Positions 1 through 7,960 of a stretch of 64,000 nt of DNA are shown here, in pieces. The position numbers and the translations under genes were made by a program. Each line of letters starts with the position of its first letter. The first letter of the stretch is position 1. The DNA comes from a virus. The notes under the pieces were generated by a model, which was not told the origin of the DNA, searched no databases, and saw only the letters and a program-made list of their open reading frames with translations. The stretch is from the IMG/VR virus record IMGVR_UViG_3300033143_000663, positions 1-64,000 of that record, one strand, 5' to 3'.

Positions 1-596
1 TCTTTCAAATATCTTTGTACACGTTTGTTCTCGCTAGCCTCTTCTGCAATACCTAACAACTTCAAGCCACCTTTCATATTCATGATGCCTTCATATATAG
101 CTGTTGGATACGCTTCAGGTGCACTAGGTTGAGCAACTATATCTACAGTGATTATTTCAAATTCACTGACGTGTCCTGTAGCTTCGTTAACGTTACCACT
201 TCCCCTAGATGAAACACCTAGTTTAACTCCGGACTCAAGCATTGTTTCAATGACCTTGCCCATTGGAGTCGGTAGTATCTTTAACTTACCATAACCGTTA
301 GCGCCTTCCATCCACATCTCTGTGATCATGTGTGACACGCGGTCTAAATTTATCTTTAAATCATCTGGATGATCTATTTCGCCTAAGACGGAATAACCAC
401 TAGTGATTTGTTCATTCAAAGTTTTTACGGCGGTATTTATTTCTCGAACTGGGTATATACGTTCATTGGCATTACGTTGATCGCCTTGTATACATATACC
501 TTTCATGTACAAATCTTTGCCGCCCTTCGTGTTATCTTCTTGAAGAAGTTGCACGTGGGCTGCATCGAATGTTAGATGTTCTCTTAAGAAACTCAT
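1..596 (-). CDS. 21: Prohead core protease gp21, partial (C-terminus beyond window)
   Basis: Serine protease that would cleave scaffold and capsid precursors during head maturation. I translated it by hand from the ATG at 594-596; 198 codons are visible and the frame runs off the left edge, so the C-terminus is missing. The T4 gp21 / prohead-protease family pattern is visible: a His in GEIDHP (about residue 76) and a Ser in GVSSRGSG (about residues 129-130) fit the catalytic pair, followed by a segment beginning IVAQPSAPEAYP. It lies 11 bases after the acidic core protein in a minus-strand head operon, the same neighbourhood as in T4. The family call is strong; which residue is the third catalytic member was not determined. 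Confidence 0.9.
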   Translation of the reverse strand, partial: MSFLREHLTFDAAHVQLLQEDNTKGGKDLYMKGICIQGDQRNANERIYPVREINTAVKTLNEQITSGYSVLGEIDHPDDLKINLDRVSHMITEMWMEGANGYGKLKILPTPMGKVIETMLESGVKLGVSSRGSGNVNEATGHVSEFEIITVDIVAQPSAPEAYPTAIYEGIMNMKGGLKLLGIAEEASENKRVQRYLK

Positions 597-607
597 ATTA
601 TACTACC

Positions 608-1390
608 TTAAGATCCGGAAATACTTTTCTTGTTCACGCCAGCATCTTCACCTTTCTTTTTAGGTTCGGTAACTTTGCTTTCGTTTGGTTCTGTAGTGCT
701 ATCGCCTGGTTTAACAGTTGGGTCAGCTACATTACCTTCTTCGCCAATTTCTTGGTGTGGTTTAGCAACTGCGCCTTTCTTACCGCTATTATCAGCGTTA
801 ACAGACTTCTTGTTAATTGTTCCTTCTTCTGTTGAGTTGGAAATACCTTTGCTTACTTTAGTTAAGGAAACAGTTTCTTCTAAAGCTTCTTCTGTTTTCT
901 CTTCACTTTCGTAACGACCAGCAGCCATCATTTCTTCTTCGCCGCCCATCTCTGGTTCCATGCCCATGTCATCGCCCATCTCTGGTTCCATGCCCATGTC
1001 ATCGCCCATCTCGTCGCCCATTACAGAATCAAATTCTGCCATTAAAGCATCAAGCTGGTCTTCTAAGTCAACTACACGATCTTCTAAGTCGGCTTCTTCT
1101 TCAGCGCCGCCCATATCGTCCATGCCGCCCATGTCGTCCATACCCATTTCTGGCTCTGCACCCATGTCATCCATGCCCATCTCTTCTTCGTCTTCGCGCA
1201 TTCCTTCTTCATCAGTAGAAATATCGTTAATAAGTTCGTCAGCTTGATCGCCGCCAAATTCATCATCGCTATCCATTAATGATTCGTAAATGTTACGAGA
1301 CTTTTCAACTACGATATCATGAAAAAGTTCTTCAGCTTTCGCTTCTTCTTCGTTGATAACGTATTCAATAAGTTGTTCAAATTTATTCAT
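608..1390 (-). CDS. Acidic prohead core protein (gp68/core-like)
   Basis: A 260-residue, very acidic protein, probably an internal core component of the prohead that is degraded by the neighbouring gp21 protease. The N-terminus (about residues 1-40, with FHDIVVEKSRNIYESL) matches a segment I recall from core proteins of marine T4-like phages. The middle is low-complexity and rich in Met, Gly, Asp and Glu, with a short coiled-coil-like stretch (LEDRVVDLEDQLDALMAEF). The C-terminal third is rich in Lys, Gly and Thr. An AGGAG-type ribosome site precedes the ATG. The naming against T4 gp67/gp68 is by position and composition, not by a search. Confidence 0.7.
   Translation of the reverse strand: MNKFEQLIEYVINEEEAKAEELFHDIVVEKSRNIYESLMDSDDEFGGDQADELINDISTDEEGMREDEEEMGMDDMGAEPEMGMDDMGGMDDMGGAEEEADLEDRVVDLEDQLDALMAEFDSVMGDEMGDDMGMEPEMGDDMGMEPEMGGEEEMMAAGRYESEEKTEEALEETVSLTKVSKGISNSTEEGTINKKSVNADNSGKKGAVAKPHQEIGEEGNVADPTVKPGDSTTEPNESKVTEPKKKGEDAGVNKKSISGS
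951..1010. repeat. Two exact 30-base tandem repeats inside the core protein gene
   Basis: The 30-base unit at 951-980 is repeated exactly at 981-1010 and encodes two copies of a 10-residue Met/Glu/Asp-rich unit. Such an in-frame repeat can expand or contract without breaking the frame. Confidence 0.9.
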
Positions 1391-1420
1391 TCTAGAATCT
1401 CCTAAAGTATACTTTCTATG

Positions 1421-1431
1421 ACAGTATTTAA
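1421..1431 (-). promoter_or_regulatory. Probable late promoter, TTAAATA type
   Basis: On the minus strand the 11-mer TTAAATACTGT ends 31 bases before the start codon at 1390. The same 11-mer lies 32 bases before the start codon at 63883. The core TTAAATA differs by one base from the T4 late element TATAAATA. Confidence 0.55.
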
Positions 1432-1460
1432 GAGGTCAGAACGAAATATAGGTGTTTTAA

Positions 1461-1480
1461 GTGTGAAAAGGTGTGAAAAG
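1461..1480. repeat. Tandem 10-mer repeat in the head-operon spacer
   Basis: The unit GTGTGAAAAG occurs twice in tandem in the 124-base spacer between the core protein gene and the upstream 73-codon gene. No open frame fits there. The function is unknown. Confidence 0.6.
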
Positions 1481-1514
1481 GTGATTCTTTTATCGAATCA
1501 ATGGTACTGCGGGG

Positions 1515-1736
1515 TTAAAACGGCTCCATGCCGCCTTCTTCTGCTGGTGTGCTATATTGAGCACGAATGTTTTTTAACTTAGCTTCTTTCTCATATTCGC
1601 GGATGTCATTCATCTTTCTTAGCTTGTTAATTTGCTTTAAAGTAAGACGTGTTTGACGCAAGGAATACTTAGTAGACTGGTCGTCTCCTAAATCTTGCAT
1701 ACCTGGAATCTGTTGGTCAATTTCGTTTATGATCAT
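1515..1736 (-). CDS. Small conserved head-operon protein (gp67 position)
   Basis: A 73-residue protein between the portal and the acidic core protein. A basic, helical-looking centre (RQTRLTLKQINKLRKM, then YEKEAKLKNIRAQY) is the kind of small protein found beside gp20 in marine T4-like phages. In T4 this slot holds gp67, a small core protein. I infer a role in the prohead core from position only. It starts 8 bases after the portal stop codon, so it is probably co-translated. Confidence 0.65.
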   Translation of the reverse strand: MIINEIDQQIPGMQDLGDDQSTKYSLRQTRLTLKQINKLRKMNDIREYEKEAKLKNIRAQYSTPAEEGGMEPF

Positions 1737-1744
1737 ATTGTTAT

Positions 1745-3442
1745 TTATGGCTGTTCTACGTCTAACTCGCCGCCTGATCCAGCTTCTTCGGGACCGCCTT
1801 CTGCGTCTAGATCGTCTATACCTTCAAAGTCTTCCATGTCGCCTATGTCAGCATCCATGTCGCCTGGTGTGATACCTACTCCACGTAGATCGCTACCAGC
1901 GGTACCTGTCTCTTCTTCATCAGGAACATTGTTCTCTTCGCGCCACATTGTTTCATTCTCAAGCATTTCTTCTTCAGATAAACCTAAGTAACGTTTAAGT
2001 GCAAAGCGTTTTGACATATAAGGAATCTCGGATATACCGCTAAAGTTACCAAGGCGTGTAGCATCAAGCTCTGTTTGTCTATAGCTTGCAAAGTTCTGAG
2101 GCGCATTAAATTTAAGATCGAAAATCTTAGCATCAATATTAAATCCTCTCCAACGCATGAACATTTTAAATTCTTCATTCATCTTAGTTATAAGACTGTT
2201 TTGTAAACGTTCGCAGTACTGATTAAAGCGGAATTCTTGTATTAGTGCTGTACCCATGCGCCCATCGTTTACTGTACCCTGTGTATCGTCTGGGCCTGTA
2301 GGCAAGTAACTACTTGGAACACGTAAGCCACGTGCCATCTTGTTATTAAAGTATCTAAGATCATCAATTTCAGATAGGTTCTGTCCACCTGGTAATGTTT
2401 CTACTCGTGAACCACGACCGTCTGCAGTCTGTGGAAAGAAGTAATCTTCATTCATTGACATTGGGTTATAGCTTGCGTCTAATTGGTTTGCACCACCACT
2501 TTGCGTTGGTATTCTACGTTGATGTATTTCATTTTTAACACGCTCTACAAAGCCCATTGCTAAGTGAGATGGCATGTTACCTGTATCAATATAAAATATA
2601 CGACGCTCTGGAGCACGTTGTATTCTGTATATAAGAATAGCATCTTCAAGTAATTCTTTTTGCTTGTATACTTTAAAAATCTGTTCAAGTATTGATTGTC
2701 CGAAAGGCCAGTTATAATCAAGTCCCTCTGTTAAGCTAAGATGCATAACGTTCTGTGCATCAATAGCAGACTCCTTAGGGCCCATATTAAAACGTCCTGT
2801 ATTACCGTTTGGCATATCAGGAATAGTATATGTTTGTGGTGCTGTATAACCAGCGTTTGGTTGTCCGGACTGGAAGTCAGATACTGTTTTTGCCGCTACT
2901 GATAAGTTTTCAAGGTTTGGATTAATGTCTTGTACAATGTATTGTTCAGGACGTTTGCCTTCACTTTCATTAACAATTACCCTTGATACTTTATTAGTTT
3001 CAACCCAAAATAACTTGAATGTTTCTGGATCGCGGATGAATACTTGATCGCCGTACTTAATAGCATTGCGAAAGATTTTAAACATACGCTTATCAAATTC
3101 GTTTAACTTAACCCATTGCTGTAGCTGTTGGGTAATAATTTTGATTTCGTTATCGGTTGGTTTATCATGATAATGAATTTCAAATGCTGTATTGTTCTGT
3201 TCGTTTGCTTGTGTTGAAAACTCAGCAATAATATCAAGACATGCATTAACTTCGCTGTCCATATCCATTGATTCATATTGATTATAGCGTTCTATCCTAT
3301 TAGGATGACCTGTGTACACTTCCGGCAAGTTGCTTTGATAGTTTCTAAATCCAACTTGTCCGTTAACATTACCCATGCCGCCACTAATCGGACTCATTGT
3401 ACCTGATGTGTCTGCTACCTTAAAATACTTACGCCATGCCAT
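1745..3442 (-). CDS. 20: Portal vertex protein gp20
   Basis: Forms the ring at the packaging vertex through which DNA enters and leaves the head, and starts prohead assembly. The 565-residue length is close to T4 gp20 (about 524). Characteristic stretches include a region near residues 330-390 (SRVETLPGGQNLSEIDDLRY, then RVPSSYLPTGPDDTQG), followed by a helix with MGTALIQEFRFNQY. The C-terminal 60 residues are very acidic (DMDADIGDMEDFEGIDDLDA). Its ATG directly follows the stop codon of the homing endonuclease gene, whose last codons carry the GGAAGG ribosome site. Confidence 0.95.
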   Translation of the reverse strand: MAWRKYFKVADTSGTMSPISGGMGNVNGQVGFRNYQSNLPEVYTGHPNRIERYNQYESMDMDSEVNACLDIIAEFSTQANEQNNTAFEIHYHDKPTDNEIKIITQQLQQWVKLNEFDKRMFKIFRNAIKYGDQVFIRDPETFKLFWVETNKVSRVIVNESEGKRPEQYIVQDINPNLENLSVAAKTVSDFQSGQPNAGYTAPQTYTIPDMPNGNTGRFNMGPKESAIDAQNVMHLSLTEGLDYNWPFGQSILEQIFKVYKQKELLEDAILIYRIQRAPERRIFYIDTGNMPSHLAMGFVERVKNEIHQRRIPTQSGGANQLDASYNPMSMNEDYFFPQTADGRGSRVETLPGGQNLSEIDDLRYFNNKMARGLRVPSSYLPTGPDDTQGTVNDGRMGTALIQEFRFNQYCERLQNSLITKMNEEFKMFMRWRGFNIDAKIFDLKFNAPQNFASYRQTELDATRLGNFSGISEIPYMSKRFALKRYLGLSEEEMLENETMWREENNVPDEEETGTAGSDLRGVGITPGDMDADIGDMEDFEGIDDLDAEGGPEEAGSGGELDVEQP

Positions 3443-3973
3443 TTATAAATTACCTTCCAGTTGTTTCTTTTTGTTGTGTGCGTCGCGTCTTGCTTGGCTC
3501 CACGGTTTACCTTTTAAAGTAGCTGAGGCTTTAGCGTACCTACTATCTGGCTTTCTGCCTATATTAGCTTGTCTAATATTTTCTGCATGTTCAGCTGTTT
3601 TTGGTTTGCTGTAGTTCTTTTTATGTTCTTCTGTACGCACTTTACCTGTATTACCTTCTGATATCTTTTGTTTTGCTTGTTCGCTGTGATGCCAGTCTGA
3701 ATTACTTGTTTTTCCGCCTGCACGTAAATTCTCTAATATTCCTGTTCCGTTGCACTTCATTCCGTGTCGTTTAATTAATTTAGTTTCTAAGTTCCAAGCC
3801 TGTTGCTTAGTTAAATCATCAACAACCTGCACATTATCATATCCGGGAAAGGTTACATAAAGATGTTTAGCTTGGATTCGATCTTCCTTACCCATACCAA
3901 TATAGAATGGGTTATTCTCATTTAAGTATGTGTAGACGTAGTATCGTTTATATTCCTGCCAAGCCATTTATAA
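3433..3973. repeat. 16-base near-identical start-codon repeats flanking the homing gene
   Basis: Positions 3433-3448 and 3958-3973 match at 15 of 16 bases; read on the minus strand they are TTATAAATGGC(A/T)TGGC. Each copy contains a start codon: portal (MAWRKY) and endonuclease (MAWQEY). The pair brackets the endonuclease gene as a target duplication would. Confidence 0.6.
3443..3967 (-). CDS. GIY-YIG homing endonuclease with NUMOD3 repeats (Seg-like)
   Basis: Free-standing homing endonuclease of 174 residues. The GIY-YIG domain is at the N-terminus (YYVYTY about residues 9-14, FYIGMG about residues 20-25). After about residue 90 it has NUMOD3-type DNA-binding motifs (HSEQAKQKISEGNTG, EEHKKNYSK, AEHAENIRQANIGRKP), as in T4 SegA-E. 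It sits between the tape-measure gene and the portal gene, abuts the portal start codon, and has a perfect TATAAATA late promoter 19 bases before its own start. Its first codons resemble those of the portal gene, which suggests insertion at the portal start. Confidence 0.9.
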   Translation of the reverse strand: MAWQEYKRYYVYTYLNENNPFYIGMGKEDRIQAKHLYVTFPGYDNVQVVDDLTKQQAWNLETKLIKRHGMKCNGTGILENLRAGGKTSNSDWHHSEQAKQKISEGNTGKVRTEEHKKNYSKPKTAEHAENIRQANIGRKPDSRYAKASATLKGKPWSQARRDAHNKKKQLEGNL

Positions 3974-3985
3974 TTCTCTTTATAC

Positions 3986-3993
3986 TATTTATA
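3986..3993 (-). promoter_or_regulatory. Late promoter TATAAATA for the homing gene and portal
   Basis: A perfect T4 late consensus TATAAATA on the minus strand lies 19 bases before the endonuclease start. It probably serves the portal-to-protease head operon. Confidence 0.75.
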
Positions 3994-4018
3994 TGTTTAT
4001 ATGTTAGGAGTTTGTTTA

Positions 4019-6136
4019 TTACCCCGTATTGGTTTTAATTCCTTTAGCAATATCATTACCTTCAACCTGTTTTGTGGTTAACTTTTCTATTGCTATTCTA
4101 ATTCCATTTAGTTCTCTTTTAAATTGGTCAACTTCAGCACGTTCGCCTGGCATTACTATACCGTCTGCTCTTGCTGCGGCGTCGGCTTGCATCATTTGTG
4201 CTTTTTTAGCTTTAAATGCTTTTTCTAAGTCTGCTCGTCCTGCATTTGGTCTAGCGACTTCCTTAGGACCTGCTGTTACTTCTGCTTGAACAGCTCGCGC
4301 AATTGCTGCCTTAACAGTTGGATCAACATACATGCTAGTTTTGCCGTGTTCTGTTCTTTTTTCAATATCGTTCGCTGCTCTGGCTGCTTTGATTATCTCT
4401 CTAATTTTTTTAGCTTGTGATGGCAGCACCATACCGTCGGCTATACCTAAATCGTTTTCGATGTTATGACGACTCGCCATTGATTCGTTTGCAAACATGT
4501 CATCGACTATATCTTCAACATCAATTGACAATTTATCAACTTGACGTTGCGCGGCTTTAACGTACTCTTGATCTTCATCATCTACTGCGTTTGCTGTGCG
4601 CTCTTTTAAAATTGCAATCGCTCTTTGTAGTTCGTCGCTTTGGCGAGCAACAATGTTGCCTCTTTCACCTTTACCAAGATCGACTCCATATTTCTCAGCA
4701 CCTTCTTTGCCTGCTTTGGCAAATTCTGCGTCGGCTTTTCTTTGTGTTGAAGTTTTCACACCTGCTGCTTTAGCAATTAAATCTGTTGCCATGTTTATTG
4801 TTTCTGCAAATGCCTTCATTGCTTCTGTACCTGCACCAGTGGCTAAAAACATTGCATTCATTCTAGCTGTAACTTCTTGTGTGGTCCGCATAGTAGCTGT
4901 CGCATTTGCGGTTGCTACATCCTTGCCTTCACGTTGAGCTTTTATATTTTCTAAAGCTATTTTTGCTTCTTCTTCAGATATCTCGTGCTTCCTTGCCATG
5001 TTTGATATTTCTGCTTGACTAACAGCAACAGACTGACCTGTTATTTCAGTAACTCGGTTAAATGTCTTTTCGTGTTTCTTTGCAGATCTTATTATAGCGT
5101 TATTAAATTCTCTAAAACTCATTTCGCCAGATCTAAATCGTTCGCGCATTTGAAGTATATCAGCACCCATACCTTGTATTGCTAATTTCTTAGCATCCTC
5201 CCCAACAAAGGTACCACTTGCCATTATCTGTTTAACGCCTGCTCGCATGCCTGGCTCAAGTGAATTAATTGAGTCCATCATTTTAGTTTTTGCTTCTTGA
5301 GTTAGATTTGGTAATTCATTTAACATTGCACGAAACTGGTCGTCAGCCATCATGCGATCACGTTCTTGTTCAATTTGAGATCTTTGCTTACCTGTCAGCT
5401 TTGCAATCATGTCAAGTTCAGATCCATATTTTACTGTGGCTTCTCTTAATTGCTCTGCATCCATTTGACGCATATAACCTATCATTCTCTCACGTTTCTG
5501 GAATTTAATTACAGTGTCACTGATTTCTTCTAAGGTGTAACCTAAGTTTCTAAGGCGATCATCTTCACCTTCTTTCATACTCTTTAATACACCCTGGAAT
5601 ATTTGACCACCTGCTCGAGCAGAACCACTCATGTACGCTAAATCTTCTGAGTTCTTAGTTAATAACTTTGCGTATGTTTGCAATGGCATACCAGCATCAT
5701 CTATTGCCTTTGCTAATCCCGACATACCATCTGCGCCGATTTGACCTGCTGTTGATAACTGTTGGAACGCGTCAAATCCTGCTTGTGTTTGTTGTATTGT
5801 AAATGTTGCTAATTCTTGTGCTGCTTCGCCTAGGCCTTCAATCATACCGCCAACTACTGGTATCTTTCCTAGTAGTCCAGTCATTGCACCTATAACGCCG
5901 TTAACTGCACCTGACAATGCATTAAAGTCACCACTTGATGAACTCATTGCTTTAGTTGAGTCTTTGAACCCTTTGGTTACACCTTTAGTTGCTTTACCAA
6001 GTTCAGTGAGGGACTTACCAGTTTTAGTAGTCTCCATCCACTTTTTAGTTTCAATCTCAATACCTGATTCGCCCAGCCTAGTAGCGTTTTCAAGGTGATC
6101 GATAAGACCTTCTAGTACTTCATTAATATCTGCCAT
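4019..6136 (-). CDS. 29: Tail tape-measure protein (gp29-like)
   Basis: A 705-residue protein that probably sets tail length and threads the tube during assembly. It is largely helical, with a hydrophobic Gly/Ala-rich segment (about residues 75-125, including VNGVIGAMTGLLGKIPVVGG) and long charged helices, the usual tape-measure make-up; T4 gp29 is about 590 residues. It is transcribed away from gp26/gp51, which in T4 are clustered with gp29. The assignment rests on composition and neighbours rather than a conserved catalytic motif, so another helical virion protein is possible. Confidence 0.7.
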   Translation of the reverse strand: MADINEVLEGLIDHLENATRLGESGIEIETKKWMETTKTGKSLTELGKATKGVTKGFKDSTKAMSSSSGDFNALSGAVNGVIGAMTGLLGKIPVVGGMIEGLGEAAQELATFTIQQTQAGFDAFQQLSTAGQIGADGMSGLAKAIDDAGMPLQTYAKLLTKNSEDLAYMSGSARAGGQIFQGVLKSMKEGEDDRLRNLGYTLEEISDTVIKFQKRERMIGYMRQMDAEQLREATVKYGSELDMIAKLTGKQRSQIEQERDRMMADDQFRAMLNELPNLTQEAKTKMMDSINSLEPGMRAGVKQIMASGTFVGEDAKKLAIQGMGADILQMRERFRSGEMSFREFNNAIIRSAKKHEKTFNRVTEITGQSVAVSQAEISNMARKHEISEEEAKIALENIKAQREGKDVATANATATMRTTQEVTARMNAMFLATGAGTEAMKAFAETINMATDLIAKAAGVKTSTQRKADAEFAKAGKEGAEKYGVDLGKGERGNIVARQSDELQRAIAILKERTANAVDDEDQEYVKAAQRQVDKLSIDVEDIVDDMFANESMASRHNIENDLGIADGMVLPSQAKKIREIIKAARAANDIEKRTEHGKTSMYVDPTVKAAIARAVQAEVTAGPKEVARPNAGRADLEKAFKAKKAQMMQADAAARADGIVMPGERAEVDQFKRELNGIRIAIEKLTTKQVEGNDIAKGIKTNTG

Positions 6137-6148
6137 GTTTTTTTACCG

Positions 6149-6156
6149 TATAAATA
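6149..6156 (+). promoter_or_regulatory. Late promoter TATAAATA for gp26
   Basis: A perfect TATAAATA lies 31 bases before the gp26 ATG. It is face to face with a leftward copy at 6169-6176 in a 50-base spacer. Confidence 0.75.
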
Positions 6157-6168
6157 GATTAGTACAAC

Positions 6169-6176
6169 TATTTATG
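6169..6176 (-). promoter_or_regulatory. Late promoter CATAAATA for the tape-measure gene
   Basis: On the minus strand CATAAATA lies 33 bases before the tape-measure start. The two divergent elements overlap in reach, so one polymerase may exclude the other. Confidence 0.7.
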
Positions 6177-6186
6177 GAAACAAACA

Positions 6187-7029
6187 ATGTCTGATAATCC
6201 TTTATTACAATATTTCAGAAGTCCAGCAATTCATTTAGAATTACCAAGCAAAGGCGAGTACTATGCTAAGGGTAGTCTTATAATGCCTGAGACTAACGAA
6301 CTCCCAGTACTACCAATGACTGCATTAGATGAGATTACATACAAAACACCAGATGCATTGTTTAATGGATCAGCTATTGTTGATGTTGTTAAGAGTTGTA
6401 TACCAGCTATTGTTGATCCTTGGCAAATGCCAATAACAGATATAACAGCGATATTGTGTGCAATCCGTATTGCAAGCTTCGGACATCAAATGGATATTGA
6501 CACAGTATGTCCAAAGTGTAATAATACTGCTACGTATAGTTTAGATCTAAGAAATATTATTGAAGCAATACAACCACCAGATTATTCCGATCCTATGAAA
6601 ATTGGCGATCTATCATTTTTCTTCAAACCAATGATTTATAAAGATTTAAACGAAAATAATAAATTACAATTTGAAGAAGAGAAGATGTCGCAGATACTTA
6701 CTAATTCTGAAATTGATAAGGCACAACAAATTGCAATGTTGTCTGAAGCTTATAAGAAGGTATCTAAATATACTATTGCAACACTAGCTAAGAATATTAA
6801 AACAATTATCACGCCAGACGCATCTGTTGTAAATGAAGAACACATTTTAGAATTCTTACAGAATTGTGAAAATGATGTGTATAAAAAGATAAAGAAAGAA
6901 ATAATTACTCAAAAAATGTCAGAGGCAATAAAGCCATTACATATTAAATGTGAGGAAGAAGAATGTGGTCACGAATATGATCAACCATTTACTCTTGACA
7001 TGACATCTTTTTTCGCGCAAGGCTCTTAA
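6187..7029 (+). CDS. 26: Baseplate hub protein / tail assembly chaperone gp26
   Basis: T4 gp26-family protein of 280 residues (T4 gp26 is about 208), needed for baseplate hub assembly. The N-terminus (LPSKGEYYAKGSL about residues 19-31, then LPVLPMTALDEI) is the typical family start. Two cysteine pairs, CPKC (108-111) and CEEEEC near residue 260, could form a zinc ribbon. The last codons contain T-TTT-TTC (7008-7014), a canonical -1 slippery heptamer in frame with gp26. A shift there would fuse residues 1-276 to the gp51-like frame. A late promoter is at 6149. Confidence 0.9.
   Translation: MSDNPLLQYFRSPAIHLELPSKGEYYAKGSLIMPETNELPVLPMTALDEITYKTPDALFNGSAIVDVVKSCIPAIVDPWQMPITDITAILCAIRIASFGHQMDIDTVCPKCNNTATYSLDLRNIIEAIQPPDYSDPMKIGDLSFFFKPMIYKDLNENNKLQFEEEKMSQILTNSEIDKAQQIAMLSEAYKKVSKYTIATLAKNIKTIITPDASVVNEEHILEFLQNCENDVYKKIKKEIITQKMSEAIKPLHIKCEEEECGHEYDQPFTLDMTSFFAQGS
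7008..7014 (+). promoter_or_regulatory. Candidate -1 ribosomal frameshift site
   Basis: The heptamer T TTT TTC is in the gp26 reading frame: codons TCT, TTT (7009-7011), TTC (7012-7014). It has the X XXY YYZ form. A -1 slip leads into the downstream gp51-like frame at codon CGC 7014-7016. Confidence 0.6.
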
Positions 7030-7244
7030 TCCTAACCCCTGAAGAAATTTCCAACTTTGTAGATCAACTCGAAAAAGAATCGGATGCAATACGCAGCGAG
7101 TCTCTTAAACTAGCATGGTCTATGCGTGGTGGTGTACAGTACACTGATGTTATGAATATGAGTTTTAACGAACGTGTTATGATTTCAGAAATATCTAAAG
7201 AAAACCTTGACATTACAAAGAAATCCGGCTTACCCTTCTTCTAA
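7014..7244 (+). CDS. 51: gp51-like hub assembly segment, probably made by frameshift from gp26
   Basis: A 76-codon frame in the -1 frame of gp26, ending TAA 7242-7244, that reads LTPEEISNFVDQLEKES and continues to SGLPFF. In T4, gene 51 (hub assembly catalyst) directly follows gene 26, and the position and helical character fit. The frame has no ATG, GTG or TTG before the internal Met of WSMRGG, and an in-frame TGA at 6996-6998 closes it upstream. A -1 shift at 7008-7014 would give a 352-residue gp26-51 fusion. Initiation at a rare codon such as ATC 7029 is the alternative. The protein is far shorter than T4 gp51, so the name is tentative. Confidence 0.6.
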   Translation, partial: RARLLILTPEEISNFVDQLEKESDAIRSESLKLAWSMRGGVQYTDVMNMSFNERVMISEISKENLDITKKSGLPFF

Positions 7245-7662
7245 ACCTAGAAGTTTTAATCAGAATGATGACAATATCCTATTGGAGATCTGCTAACACA
7301 GATCTATTCGTCTGTTTCGCTGTCGCTATACAGACTCATGTATGCTTACGCTTAATTAGATTTATTTGTTTAAGAAAGAATAAATTTATTGTAAGAGCAA
7401 AGAGATATATTTGACTAGAACTAAGAGCCATACTCCACCCGCTAAGGGCGGGCCAAAATAAAAAATTAAATTTTTACTTTTGGAGATTTGTAACTTGACT
7501 GTCACGTTTCACCAATGTTATGTAACGTTAAAACCCTTGTTCTATATTTCATTCCATGACTACATAGATCGCAGTAGCTATACCTATAACACCCACACGA
7601 TAGACAATTATTACTATTAGTAACACGAAGGCGGTCGCCCGCTACCTCCTATGCCCGTCTCT

Positions 7663-7708
7663 CACAACGGAACTCTCCACCCACCTCGTTGTGGTCACCA
7701 GCAGGTGG
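7663..7708 (-). other. H-type pseudoknot candidate
   Basis: Stem 1 pairs 7663-7669 with 7687-7693 (7 bp, CACAACG/CGTTGTG). Stem 2 pairs 7681-7686 with 7703-7708 (6 bp, CCACCT/AGGTGG). The stems cross with no base between 7686 and 7687, so they can stack coaxially. The loops are 11 and 9 bases. Confidence 0.55.
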
Positions 7709-7750
7709 AAAGCCGACAGTTGCATTCTTTTTCAAGCAGAGCTGTCATCT

Positions 7751-7960
7751 TTTAGCCTAAACACTATTTCCCATAATTGATTTCTTTTCACAGTCAAACG
7801 CATTATATGGTAGGCATATCGCATCGTCATCCGTTGGCACGGGTAGTGACTGTTAACTCCGCTATTGCCCGGAGTATTTAGACTACCTTCTCACATCAGG
7901 AAGGGTTCGTCGGCGCAATAAACCGCCCGCGCTAGGGCTTTCAATAGTGTTTAGGCTAAA
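7751..7960. repeat. 18-bp perfect inverted repeat enclosing a folded domain
   Basis: Arms 7751-7768 and 7943-7960 are exact reverse complements and enclose 174 bases. Inside are further pairings: 7790-7796 with 7847-7853, 7842-7847 with 7882-7887 (crossing the former), and a hairpin at 7856-7875. Confidence 0.85.

Noticed and set aside
569-1266. Open frames opposite or inside the acidic core protein gene
   Set aside because: They are frame shadows of a low-complexity gene; their sequences are Ser/Met/Pro-rich with no family resemblance.
7438-7483. Intrinsic terminator for the candidate RNA or for gp26/51
   Set aside because: Two hairpins are present but neither is followed directly by a T-run on either strand. 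The 3' end of the RNA is therefore left undefined.
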